Source: JAYFRE01 sp034926235
GTDB taxonomy: Bacteria > Pseudomonadota > Alphaproteobacteria > Rhodospirillales > Magnetospirillaceae
DNA: 11,503 nucleotides
Direction of reading: 5' to 3'
Assembly: GCA_034926235.1 (NCBI GenBank)
Contig: JAYFRE010000140.1
Location: forward strand, 1-11,503
How positions within the stretch are numbered: the first letter of the stretch is position 1; every line of letters starts with the position of its first letter. A program made the position numbers and the translations under genes. This document shows positions 1 through 7,676 of this stretch, in pieces. The notes beneath the pieces were generated by a model. The model saw only the letters and a list, made by a program, of their open reading frames with translations. It did not search any database and was not told where the DNA came from.

Positions 1-828
1 TGCGGCGCGCACGCGGTGCGTCCAGAAGGGGAAGCCATCCGCCGCTGCACCGGCGGGCTGTCCTGCGACGCGCAGATGGTCGAACGCCTGATCCATTTCG
101 CCAGCCGCAACGCCTTCGACATTGAAGGATTGGGCGAAAAGAACGTCGCATCCCTGCATGAGCGGGGCTGGCTGCATTCTCCCGCCGATATCTTCCGTTT
201 GGAAGAGCGTTACGGACCGGGATGCCTGCAACAGCTTGCCCGCTGCCCCGGCTGGAAGGACAAGAAAGCCGACAATTTATTCCGGGCGATCCGCGACCGC
301 CGACGCATTCCGCTGGACCGTTTCATCTATGCTTTGGGCATCCGCGAGGTCGGGGAAACCACCGCGCGGCTGCTGGCGCTGCATTATCACAGCCTTGTGG
401 CGTGGCGCTCCGCCATGGCGGATGCGGCCCTAAACCCTGAAAGCGAGGCCGCGCACCATCTGACCGGCATCGACCAGATCGGCCCCGCCGTCGCCGGCGA
501 ATTGGCCCGTTTTTTCCAGGAAGAACACAATATCCGGGTCCTGGACGATTTGGCGGCCTTGATCCTGGTCGAGGATTTCCAGGCCGCGGCGCAAGAATCG
601 CCCGTGACCGGCAAGACCGTGGTCTTTACCGGTTCCCTGGAAAAGATGAGCCGCGACGAGGCCAAGGCGCGGGCGCAAGCCCTGGGGGCCAAGGTCGCCG
701 GTTCGGTATCGGGGAAAACCGATTATGTCGTGGCCGGTGCGGACGCCGGATCGAAGCTCGCCAAGGCGCGAGAATTGGGTGTGGCCATCCTGTCCGAAAC
801 CGAATGGCTGGATCTGATCGGGCAGTGA
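1..828 (+). CDS. ligA: NAD-dependent DNA ligase LigA, C-terminal part (5' end outside window)
   Basis: LigA seals nicks in duplex DNA using NAD+ during replication and repair. The reading frame is open from base 1, so this is the C-terminal 275 residues; the adenylation and OB domains lie outside. Codons 1, 16 and 22 are Cys, matching the spacing of the last three zinc-finger cysteines of E. coli LigA (411, 426, 432). Helix-hairpin-helix segments follow (ALGIREVGETTARLLA near residues 110-125 and IDQIGPAVAGELARFF near 157-172). A BRCT domain covers about residues 200-275 (VTGKTVVFTGSL, KTDYVVAGADAGSKLAKA, ending in EWLDLIGQ). The frame is intact to TGA, so only the window edge truncates it. 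Apparent GTG or ATG starts inside the frame are not real starts. A terminator-like hairpin follows. Confidence 0.97.
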   Translation, partial: CGAHAVRPEGEAIRRCTGGLSCDAQMVERLIHFASRNAFDIEGLGEKNVASLHERGWLHSPADIFRLEERYGPGCLQQLARCPGWKDKKADNLFRAIRDRRRIPLDRFIYALGIREVGETTARLLALHYHSLVAWRSAMADAALNPESEAAHHLTGIDQIGPAVAGELARFFQEEHNIRVLDDLAALILVEDFQAAAQESPVTGKTVVFTGSLEKMSRDEAKARAQALGAKVAGSVSGKTDYVVAGADAGSKLAKARELGVAILSETEWLDLIGQ

Positions 829-857
829 CGCCCCGGCGGGTATCAGTATTTCACCAA

Positions 858-904
858 CATCGGGCGGCGCATTTCGCCAGAAACGCGCCGATGCTTTCAT
901 TTTG
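858..904 (+). terminator. Possible intrinsic terminator after ligA
   Basis: CATCGG (858-863) pairs with CCGATG (888-893), extended by CG/CG past a one-base bulge. An inner GGCG (866-869) / CGCC (875-878) hairpin is an alternative fold. A T-rich stretch, CTTTCATTTTG, follows at 894-904. The stem is imperfect and the T-tract is interrupted, so this is a moderate call. It lies between ligA and the pentapeptide gene, where a transcript end would be expected. Confidence 0.4.
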
Positions 905-937
905 AACAAAAAAAACTTGCCTGACAGTGGGGGAACA

Positions 938-1459
938 GTGCTTGATATTGGCATGATGCGACTACGTTTTTTCCTTGCTGCCGTGGCCGCGCTGGGATTC
1001 TTTCACGTTGCCGTCGACGCTCGCGCCGATTGCGCCGAATCTCCCGCTCCCCGCGTCAATTGGTCACGCTGCCTGATCGACGGGCGCGACCTGTCCGACC
1101 GGGATCTCAGCCAGGCCCGGATCGCCGAAGCCAGTTTCCAGCGGGGCGTCCTGGTCAAGACCAATCTGTCCGGCGTGAACGGCTATCGCACCAAATTCAT
1201 CAGCGCCGATCTGAGCGGAGCCGTGCTGGACGACGCCTCCTTCATCGAGGCCGACTTTACCAAGGCCAATCTGTCGGATGCCTCGCTCAAGAACGCCGAT
1301 CTGCGCCGCGCGCGCTTTTTCCAGGCGGATTTACGCAATGCCGATCTGAGCGGAGCCCGGACCATGGGCGCCGATCTCGGCACCGCCAATCTGTCCGGGG
1401 TTTTATGGACCGACGGCAAAAGACGCTGTGCAGAGGGGTCCGTGGGACAGTGCAATTGA
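938..1459 (+). CDS. Exported pentapeptide-repeat protein
   Basis: This 173-residue protein of unknown specific function consists mainly of pentapeptide repeats. The family folds into a right-handed quadrilateral beta-helix used for protein binding. Residues 8-30 (RLRFFLAAVAALGFF... then ARA) form a signal peptide with likely signal peptidase I cleavage before Asp31, so the mature protein should be periplasmic. About residues 46-158 follow the A(D/N)LxX pattern (ADLSGAVLDD, ADFTKANLSD, ADLRNADLSG). Four cysteines flank the helix (32, 45, 164, 172) and could form capping disulfides. GTG at 938 is chosen because GGGGGA (929-934) sits just upstream. TTG at 902 has no Shine-Dalgarno sequence and overlaps the putative terminator; ATG at 953 or 956 remains possible. 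The 3' end overlaps the diguanylate cyclase gene by 10 nt. Confidence 0.85.
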   Translation: MLDIGMMRLRFFLAAVAALGFFHVAVDARADCAESPAPRVNWSRCLIDGRDLSDRDLSQARIAEASFQRGVLVKTNLSGVNGYRTKFISADLSGAVLDDASFIEADFTKANLSDASLKNADLRRARFFQADLRNADLSGARTMGADLGTANLSGVLWTDGKRRCAEGSVGQCN

Positions 1460-2562
1460 CAGACCCAACGTCCCAGTCCTCCGCTCCGGACGGAATCGAT
1501 TCGTTCGACACGGCGCTGAAGACTGCCCAATCGGCCATCGATTTTCTGGCGAAACGGCGCATCCCTCCGACTCCGGGGCGGATCGAAATCATCTATATGT
1601 TCCTGACCGGTCAGATGGAGGAATTGACCCACCGGATCGAACGTCTGATCGTTCAGGACAAGCTGACCATGGAGGCGATCGATGAAATGCATCGCCATTT
1701 CCTGGTGCATGCCGAAAATGATGACGCCGTTCTCAAAGACGCCAGCCAGCGCTTCGAGCAAACCGTTCAAGACGTTTCGGACTGTATCGCCACGGCCACG
1801 AACAAGACCGAACGCTTCACCCATGTCCTGGTCGATTTCCGCAGTTCGGCCGGCAAGGTCGCATCCGCCCTGCCCGGACTGGATTCGGTCCTGACGGGTG
1901 CGGACGAAATCGTCGCTGCCAACCGCGTCCTGAACGACCGGCTGGTCACGTCTTCGCGCGACATCCGCAATCTGCGCGAACATCTGGAACGGCTGGAACG
2001 CGACGCCACCTCCGATCCCTTGACCCGCATTCCCAACCGCAAATCTTTCGATCTGGCGCTTCGCAAGGCCACGGCCGAAGCCGCGCGGCAGAATCTCCCC
2101 TTATGTCTTTTGATGATCGACATCGATCATTTCAAACAGTTCAACGACACGCACGGCCATGTTCTAGGCGATCAGATCCTAAGACTGGTGGCCCGGACCA
2201 TGACCCGTCTGGTCCGCGACGAAGATATTCCCGCACGCTATGGCGGCGAGGAATTCACCGTCGTCCTGCCCGGCGCGACCCTGGACAAGGCGGTCGAGAT
2301 CGCCGACACCATCCGTCTGAACGTCGCCAGCAAGAACGCGGTCAACCGCCGTACCGGCGTCGTTCTCGGCACCATCACCCTGTCCGCAGGCGTGGCCCAA
2401 TACCGGCCGGGCGAATCGATGTCCTCCCTGATCATCCGCGCCGACGAGGCGATGTATCTGGCCAAGCAACAGGGGCGCAACCGGGTCCTGTCGGAAAGAG
2501 ACCTTCCCGCCGCGCCTCAAAAACCGTCTTCCGCCGGTTCGGCTCCGGAGCGCACCCCATAA
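1450..2562 (+). CDS. GGDEF-domain diguanylate cyclase, soluble
   Basis: This 370-residue protein is predicted to make cyclic di-GMP from two GTP. The N-terminal part (about 20-165) is helical with no membrane segment and resembles the sensory/oligomerisation region of other alphaproteobacterial cyclases. A charged coiled-coil-like stretch (about 165-188, RDIRNLREHLERLERD) leads into the GGDEF domain at about 189-350, starting at DPLTRIPNR. The active-site motif is GGEEF at 265-269, a functional variant, and RDED at 256-259 is a correctly spaced RxxD product-inhibition site. Catalysis and feedback inhibition should therefore both be intact. The start is GTG at 1450 (MQLTDPTSQS), with purine-rich AGAGGGG at 1432-1438; TTG at 1456 is an alternative. 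It begins inside the pentapeptide gene, so coupled translation is likely. The frame stays open upstream by chance. Confidence 0.92.
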   Translation: MQLTDPTSQSSAPDGIDSFDTALKTAQSAIDFLAKRRIPPTPGRIEIIYMFLTGQMEELTHRIERLIVQDKLTMEAIDEMHRHFLVHAENDDAVLKDASQRFEQTVQDVSDCIATATNKTERFTHVLVDFRSSAGKVASALPGLDSVLTGADEIVAANRVLNDRLVTSSRDIRNLREHLERLERDATSDPLTRIPNRKSFDLALRKATAEAARQNLPLCLLMIDIDHFKQFNDTHGHVLGDQILRLVARTMTRLVRDEDIPARYGGEEFTVVLPGATLDKAVEIADTIRLNVASKNAVNRRTGVVLGTITLSAGVAQYRPGESMSSLIIRADEAMYLAKQQGRNRVLSERDLPAAPQKPSSAGSAPERTP

Positions 2563-2591
2563 AAGCCCGGGGATTTTTCCGCGAAGGGCGA

Positions 2592-2597
2592 TATAGT
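2592..2597 (+). promoter_or_regulatory. Possible -10 element (TATAGT) just upstream of the helicase start
   Basis: TATAGT matches TATAAT at five of six positions and lies 7 nt before the ATG at 2605. Transcription would then begin at or next to the start codon and give a leaderless mRNA. No convincing -35 hexamer is seen at the right distance, and no Shine-Dalgarno sequence precedes the ATG at usual spacing (GAAGGG at 2583-2588 is 16 nt away). This is a tentative call. Confidence 0.25.
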
Positions 2598-2604
2598 CGC
2601 CGCC

Positions 2605-4830
2605 ATGTCCGATCCTTTCGCTCTTGACGACGATCCCGTCGATCCGTTTGAACCTGCCCCCCTGCCCGAACGCCTGCCCTGGCTCGACGCGCTGAACCCG
2701 GAACAGCGCCTTGCGGTCGAAACCACCGAAGGACCTTTACTGGTCCTGTCTGGCGCTGGCACCGGCAAGACCCGCGTGCTGACCAGCCGGCTGGCCTACA
2801 TCCTGCTTTCGGGCCGCGCCAAGCCCTGGCAATGCCTGGCCGTGACCTTCACCAACCGGGCCGCGCGCGAAATGCGCGAGCGCATCGCCCAACTTGCCGG
2901 GCCGGCGGTCGAACGGGTCTGGCTTGGAACCTTTCACGCCCTGGGCGTGCGCATGCTGCGCCGCCATGCCGGGCTGGTCGGGCTGACATCCGATTTCACC
3001 ATCCTGGACAGCGACGACCAGCTCCGCCTTTTAAAGCAGGTGATGGACGCCGAAGGGCTGGATACCCGCAAAACGCCGCCCCAGATGGTGATGAATGTCA
3101 TTCAGCGCTGGAAGGATCGCGGCCTTGCGCCCGAACGCACCGAAACCGGCGAAGCGGCGGGGTTGCCGCCGGGACGGGCGCAAAAGCTCTATGCCCGCTA
3201 TCAGGAACGGCTCCGCAGCCTGAACGCCTGCGATTTCGGCGATCTGCTGCTGCATGTGCTGACCATCTTGCAATCCGACCCGGACGTCCTGGCCGATTAT
3301 CAGGACCGTTTCCGCTATATCCTGGTGGACGAATATCAGGACACCAATGTCGCCCAATATTTATGGCTTAGGCTGTTGGCGCAGAAGCACCGCAACCTGT
3401 GCTGCGTCGGCGACGACGACCAGTCGATCTATTCCTGGCGCGGGGCCGAAGTCGCCAACATCCTGAAATTCGACAAGGATTTCCCGGATGCGCAAATCGT
3501 CCGGCTGGAATCGAATTACCGCTCCACCCCGGCCATCCTGGCCGCCGCTTCGGGGCTGATCGGCCATAACCGGGGCCGGCTGGGCAAGACGTTAAGGCCG
3601 GGACGAACCGATGTCGAAGCGGGCGACAAACTGATTTTGAAGAATGTCTGGGATGGCGAGGAAGAGGCCCGCTGGGTCGCCGAGGAGATCGAGGCGCGCC
3701 AACGGGCCGGCACGCCGCTCGACCAGATCGCGGTTCTGGTCCGCGCCGGATTCCAGACCCGCGAATTCGAAGAACGCTTCATCACCACCGGCATCCCCTA
3801 TCGGGTGATCGGCGGTCCGCGTTTCTACGAACGCCAGGAAATCCGCGACGCGCTCGCTTATCTTAGGGTCGTGGCGCAGCCCGCCGACGATCTTGCCTTT
3901 GAACGGATCGTCAATGTTCCCAAACGCGGGCTGGGCGATGCGACGCTGCAAAGCCTGCATATCCATGCCCGCGCTCAAGGGGTGCCGCTGCAAGAAGCGG
4001 CCCGGCAACTGGTCGAAACCGACGAATTGAAGCCCAGGGCGCGCCAATCCCTGGCCGCGCTGATCGCCGATTTCGCCCGCTGGCGTTCCCTGCTACCCGG
4101 CCTGGCCCATCCCGAACTGGCCCGCACCATCTTAGATGAATCAGGCTATACCGGCATGTGGCAAAAGGAACGAAGCCCCGACGCCCAGGGACGGCTGGAC
4201 AATCTGAAGGAACTGACCGCGGCGATGGAGGAATTTGGCAGTCTGGCCGGGTTCCTGGAACATGTCGCCCTGGTGATGGAAAATGACGAGAAAGGCGATG
4301 CCCGCCGCGTCACCGTGATGACCTTGCACGCCGCCAAGGGGCTGGAATTCGACACCGTGTTCCTGCCCGGCTGGGAGGAAGGTCTGTTCCCCCACCAGCG
4401 CGCGCTGGAAGAAAGCGGCGCAAAGGGGTTGGAGGAAGAACGCCGCCTGGCCTATGTCGGTCTGACCCGGGCGCGACGGCGGGTCTATATCTCGCATGCC
4501 GCCAACCGGCGCATCTATAATCAATGGCAATCCTCGCTGCCGTCGCGCTTCATCGACGAATTGCCGCCCGAAACGGTGGAATCCCTGTCCGATCTTGCCG
4601 TCGCTTCCGGCGGCTGGAGCCAGGCCTGGGGCCGGCGCGAAACAAGCCGGACCGCCGCCCCGGCCGTCACCGTCAAAAACAGCGATTACAGCCCCGGAGA
4701 CCGGGTATTCCATCAGAAATTCGGCAATGGCCGCATCATCGCCATTGATGGCAACAAGCTGGAAATCGATTTCGATAAAGCCGGCGTGAAGCGGGTCATC
4801 GACAGTTTCGTCACCTCCCTTCAGCCTTAA
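2605..4830 (+). CDS. uvrD: ATP-dependent 3'-5' DNA helicase, UvrD/PcrA family
   Basis: This 741-residue superfamily 1A helicase unwinds DNA in nucleotide-excision and mismatch repair and clears recombination intermediates; it acts in the cytosol. The full motif set is visible: Q-motif region LNPEQRLAV (30-38), Walker A SGAGTGKT (49-56), Ia TFTNRAAREM (81-90), Walker B VDEYQDTN (241-248), motif III DDQSIYSWRGA (271-281), motif IV LESNYRS (301-307), motif V TVMTLHAAKGLEF (570-582) and motif VI RRLAYVGLTRARRR (613-626). The last 45 residues (GDRVFHQKFGNGRII onward) form the Tudor-like domain typical of UvrD/PcrA. Length is normal for the family. The start at 2605 fits the family N-terminus but lacks a Shine-Dalgarno sequence. 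It leads a tight gene set with prmA and the aminopeptidase. UvrD versus PcrA is only a naming choice here. Confidence 0.96.
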   Translation: MSDPFALDDDPVDPFEPAPLPERLPWLDALNPEQRLAVETTEGPLLVLSGAGTGKTRVLTSRLAYILLSGRAKPWQCLAVTFTNRAAREMRERIAQLAGPAVERVWLGTFHALGVRMLRRHAGLVGLTSDFTILDSDDQLRLLKQVMDAEGLDTRKTPPQMVMNVIQRWKDRGLAPERTETGEAAGLPPGRAQKLYARYQERLRSLNACDFGDLLLHVLTILQSDPDVLADYQDRFRYILVDEYQDTNVAQYLWLRLLAQKHRNLCCVGDDDQSIYSWRGAEVANILKFDKDFPDAQIVRLESNYRSTPAILAAASGLIGHNRGRLGKTLRPGRTDVEAGDKLILKNVWDGEEEARWVAEEIEARQRAGTPLDQIAVLVRAGFQTREFEERFITTGIPYRVIGGPRFYERQEIRDALAYLRVVAQPADDLAFERIVNVPKRGLGDATLQSLHIHARAQGVPLQEAARQLVETDELKPRARQSLAALIADFARWRSLLPGLAHPELARTILDESGYTGMWQKERSPDAQGRLDNLKELTAAMEEFGSLAGFLEHVALVMENDEKGDARRVTVMTLHAAKGLEFDTVFLPGWEEGLFPHQRALEESGAKGLEEERRLAYVGLTRARRRVYISHAANRRIYNQWQSSLPSRFIDELPPETVESLSDLAVASGGWSQAWGRRETSRTAAPAVTVKNSDYSPGDRVFHQKFGNGRIIAIDGNKLEIDFDKAGVKRVIDSFVTSLQP

Positions 4831-4847
4831 GAAAACAGGAAGTCCCC

Positions 4848-5810
4848 ATGTCCAAACCCCGTCCCGATCTGTGGCGCGTCGGCATCGTCACGCCCCTGAA
4901 ATATCTCGGTGCTTTCGAGACGGCGCTTGAGCCTTTCGCGGAATCGCTATCCTCCTTTCTGGCCGATCCAGACGCCGACGAACGCGAAGAGGACGTGCTC
5001 TGGCGGCTGGAAGGCCATGGCAGGACCCCGCCGGACCGCACGGCGCTAGCCGCAGCGCTGGCCGTGACCGCCGCCGTGTTGAGCTGCCCCGAACCCGAAC
5101 CCGATTTCGCGCGCATCGCCGACACCGATTGGGTCAGCGCCAATATGCGGTCCTTTCCGCCGATCGAGGCCGGGCGTTTCTTTGTCCATGGATCGCATTT
5201 CGAGGGAACCGTGCCCGGCGGCCATATCGGCCTGCTGGTCAATGCCGGGCCTGCTTTCGGATCGGGCGAACACGCCACCACCTTCGGCTGCCTGCTGGCC
5301 ATCGACCGGCTGCTGCGCCGGAGGCGTTTCTTCCGCCCGCTCGATCTGGGATGCGGATCGGGCATTCTGGGCATCGCCCTGGCCAAGGCCGGCCGGGGAA
5401 CCCATGTCATCGCCGCCGACATCGATCCCCTGGCCGTCCATGTCGCCGCCGGCAATGCGCGCCTGAACCAGGTCCGATCCCGCACCAGTTTCCTGGTCAG
5501 CACAGGTTATGACGCCCGCGCCATCGGCCGCGCCGCTCCCTATGATCTGATCATGGCCAACATCCTGGCCATCCCCTTGCGCGCCATGGCCGCCGATCTT
5601 GGCCGTCATCTGGCCCCCGGCGGCGTGGCCGTCCTGTCGGGACTGCTCAACCGCCAGGAACGCATGGTGCTGGCCGCGCACCGGCTGCAAGGACTGGTTC
5701 TGACCGGCCGGATCCGGCGGCAGGGCTGGTCCACCCTGATTCTGTCCAAACCCGGCGACACCACCCAGCGCCGACGGGCCTTGCCCATGCCAAAGCGGCG
5801 TCCCATCTAG
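4848..5810 (+). CDS. prmA: Ribosomal protein L11 methyltransferase PrmA
   Basis: PrmA is an AdoMet-dependent enzyme that trimethylates several amino groups of ribosomal protein L11. The 320-residue product has the divergent N-terminal substrate-recognition domain (about 1-95), then the characteristic PrmA loop AFGSGEHATT (136-145). The AdoMet-binding glycine motif LDLGCGSGILG is at 165-175, acidic strand end AADIDP at 189-194, and catalytic-region motif MANILAIPL at 236-244. A basic tail after residue 302 (QRRRALPMPKRRP) extends beyond the usual fold. A good Shine-Dalgarno sequence, AGGAAG (4837-4842), lies 5 nt before the ATG. It sits 17 nt after uvrD and 6 nt before the aminopeptidase gene, consistent with one operon. 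The loop motif separates it from generic methyltransferases. Confidence 0.94.
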   Translation: MSKPRPDLWRVGIVTPLKYLGAFETALEPFAESLSSFLADPDADEREEDVLWRLEGHGRTPPDRTALAAALAVTAAVLSCPEPEPDFARIADTDWVSANMRSFPPIEAGRFFVHGSHFEGTVPGGHIGLLVNAGPAFGSGEHATTFGCLLAIDRLLRRRRFFRPLDLGCGSGILGIALAKAGRGTHVIAADIDPLAVHVAAGNARLNQVRSRTSFLVSTGYDARAIGRAAPYDLIMANILAIPLRAMAADLGRHLAPGGVAVLSGLLNRQERMVLAAHRLQGLVLTGRIRRQGWSTLILSKPGDTTQRRRALPMPKRRPI

Positions 5811-5816
5811 GATAAG

Positions 5817-7640
5817 ATGATGAACGAGCATCCTCTGTCCTCCCCCGCCACCGACAAGACCGGCCATCCTTTGGACCGGCTGCGCCGCCTGATGGCTGAA
5901 AAGGGAATCGACGCCTATCTGGTGCCGCGCGCCGACGAACATCAGGGCGAATATGTGCCCGCCTCGGCGATGCGCTTACAGTGGCTGACCGGCTTTTCGG
6001 GTTCCGCCGGGATCGCCGCCGTGACCTTGAAACGGGCTGCTCTGTTCATCGATGGCCGCTACACCTTGCAGGCCGCAACCCAGACCGACCCCGCCCGGTT
6101 CGAGCTGTGCCGGATCGAAACCCATCGTCCCGATGTCTGGCTGGAAGAGGCGCTGTCTCCCGGTGCGAAGCTGGGAATAGACCCCTGGCTGCACACGCCG
6201 GACGCCGTCGAACGACTGCGGGCGGCCTGCCTGCGGGCCAAGGCCGAGCTGGTGCCCCTGGACGGCAATCTGGTCGATGCGCTCTGGACCGACCGCCCCC
6301 ATCCCCCGGCCGAGCCGGCGGTGCCGCATCCGCTGATTTTCGCCGGGCGGTCATCGGCGGAAAAGCGCGCCGGCATCGCCGCCGCGCTGCGCCGCGAAAA
6401 TGAGAACGCCGTTCTGTTGAGCGCGCCTGATTCCATCGCCTGGCTGTTGAATATCCGGGGCGGCGACGTCCCTTTCACGCCCCTGGCGCTCTCCTTCGCC
6501 TTGCTTCATGACGACGCCTCGGTCGATCTGTTCATCGACCCGGCCAAGATCACCGCCGATCTGCCGGCCCATCTCGGCCCGGCGGTGCGGCTGTCGCCGC
6601 CCGACGCCTTCGGCCCGGCGCTGGACCGGCTAAAAGGGTACCGCGTCCGGCTGGACCCCGCCTGGGCTCCGGTCTGGGCGGAAATGCGCCTTTGCGCCGC
6701 CGGTGCGCAGGTCGTTCACGGCGCGGACCCCTGCCTTTTGCCCAAAGCCTGCCGGAATGATGTCGAGATGGAAGGGGTTCGCGCCGCACATCGGCGCGAC
6801 GCGGTCCCCATGATCGTCTTTCTCGCCTGGCTGGACCGGGAAGCGCCCAAGGGAACGCTGTCCGAAATAGATTGCGCCCGGCAATTGGACGAGATGCGCC
6901 GGGAACTGGGCGGCCCGCTTTATCGCGGCCCCAGCTTTCCGACCATTTCCGGCACAGGCCCGAACGGGGCCATCGTCCATTACAGCGTCACCCCGGCCAG
7001 CAGCCGGCCTTTGGCTCCCGGCGATCTTTATCTGGTCGATTCGGGCGGGCAATATCTGGACGGCACCACCGACATCACCCGCACCGTCGCCATCGGCCCG
7101 GCGGGCGAAGAGGAAAAGCACCGCTTCACCCTGGTGCTGAAAGGCCATATCGCCCTTGCCCGCGCCCGGTTCCCCTTAGGCGTCAATGGCGGTCAGCTCG
7201 ATGTGCTGGCGCGGCGCGCGCTCTGGGCCGAAGGGCTGGATTACGCCCATGGCACCGGCCATGGCATCGGCAGCTATTTATCGGTGCATGAAGGGCCGCA
7301 GCGGATCGCCAAGGCGGGAAGCGGCCAGACATTGCTGCCCGGCATGATCGTGTCGAACGAGCCCGGCTATTACAAAACCGACGCCTATGGCATCCGCATC
7401 GAAAGCGTGCTGGCGGTGATCCAGGATGGCGGCGCAGCCGATATGCCGATGCTGGCCTTCGAGACCCTGACCCTGGTCCCCATCGACCGCCGGCTCATCC
7501 TGCCCGGACTTCTGGACGCCACCGAACGCGCCTGGATCGATTCCTACCACGCCCATGTCGGAAAAACGGTCGCGCCGTTCCTGGACGAGCGCAGCCAAGC
7601 CTGGCTGGCGCAGGCGACAGCGCCGATCGCGTCCGATTGA
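5817..7640 (+). CDS. Xaa-Pro aminopeptidase (aminopeptidase P, M24B)
   Basis: This cytosolic metallopeptidase removes the N-terminal residue from peptides whose second residue is proline. At 607 residues it is the long, three-domain form, like human XPNPEP1: two creatinase-N-like domains (about 15-150 and 165-310) and the pita-bread catalytic domain (about 315-540), followed by a short C-terminal domain. All five metal ligands are present: Asp408 (LVDSGG), Asp419 (DGTTDITRT), His482 (GTGHGIG), Glu515 (SNEPGYY) and Glu529 (GIRIES). His491 in VHEGP is the expected substrate-binding/catalytic histidine. Tandem ATGs lie at 5817 and 5820; AGGA (5809-5812), overlapping the prmA stop, serves either and suits 5820 slightly better. 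It is the last gene of the uvrD-prmA set and ends in an inverted repeat shared with the convergent gene. Confidence 0.95.
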   Translation: MMNEHPLSSPATDKTGHPLDRLRRLMAEKGIDAYLVPRADEHQGEYVPASAMRLQWLTGFSGSAGIAAVTLKRAALFIDGRYTLQAATQTDPARFELCRIETHRPDVWLEEALSPGAKLGIDPWLHTPDAVERLRAACLRAKAELVPLDGNLVDALWTDRPHPPAEPAVPHPLIFAGRSSAEKRAGIAAALRRENENAVLLSAPDSIAWLLNIRGGDVPFTPLALSFALLHDDASVDLFIDPAKITADLPAHLGPAVRLSPPDAFGPALDRLKGYRVRLDPAWAPVWAEMRLCAAGAQVVHGADPCLLPKACRNDVEMEGVRAAHRRDAVPMIVFLAWLDREAPKGTLSEIDCARQLDEMRRELGGPLYRGPSFPTISGTGPNGAIVHYSVTPASSRPLAPGDLYLVDSGGQYLDGTTDITRTVAIGPAGEEEKHRFTLVLKGHIALARARFPLGVNGGQLDVLARRALWAEGLDYAHGTGHGIGSYLSVHEGPQRIAKAGSGQTLLPGMIVSNEPGYYKTDAYGIRIESVLAVIQDGGAADMPMLAFETLTLVPIDRRLILPGLLDATERAWIDSYHAHVGKTVAPFLDERSQAWLAQATAPIASD

Positions 7641-7676
7641 TCCCAAGCATGGGGATCGGTCAATCGGACGCCTTTT
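7629..7676 (+). terminator. Inverted repeat formed by the ends of two convergent genes; likely terminator
   Basis: GCGTCCGATTGA (7629-7640) and its exact reverse complement TCAATCGGACGC (7660-7671) form a 12-bp stem. An inner stem, TCCC (7641-7644) with GGGA (7652-7655), can extend the fold around a short loop. On the + strand TTTT follows at 7673-7676, giving a fair intrinsic terminator for the aminopeptidase operon. On the minus strand the same hairpin lacks a clear T-tract. Each arm is the last three codons plus stop (Ala-Ser-Asp-TGA) of one of the two genes. Confidence 0.75.

Noticed and set aside
1030..1449. Upstream extension of the diguanylate cyclase frame through the pentapeptide gene
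   Set aside because: The extension is a frame-shifted reading of the pentapeptide repeats, arginine-rich and domainless. The true start fits GTG 1450.
2543..2578. Terminator between the diguanylate cyclase and uvrD (CTCCGG ... CCGGGG followed by TTTTT at 2574-2578)
   Set aside because: A T5 tract is present, but the stem is short, needs a G-U pair and overlaps the cyclase stop codon. Not convincing enough to list.
5046..5942. Minus-strand 298-residue open frame opposite prmA
   Set aside because: It is a shadow of prmA in GC-rich DNA: glycine/glutamine-rich, motif-free and spanning the prmA-aminopeptidase junction.
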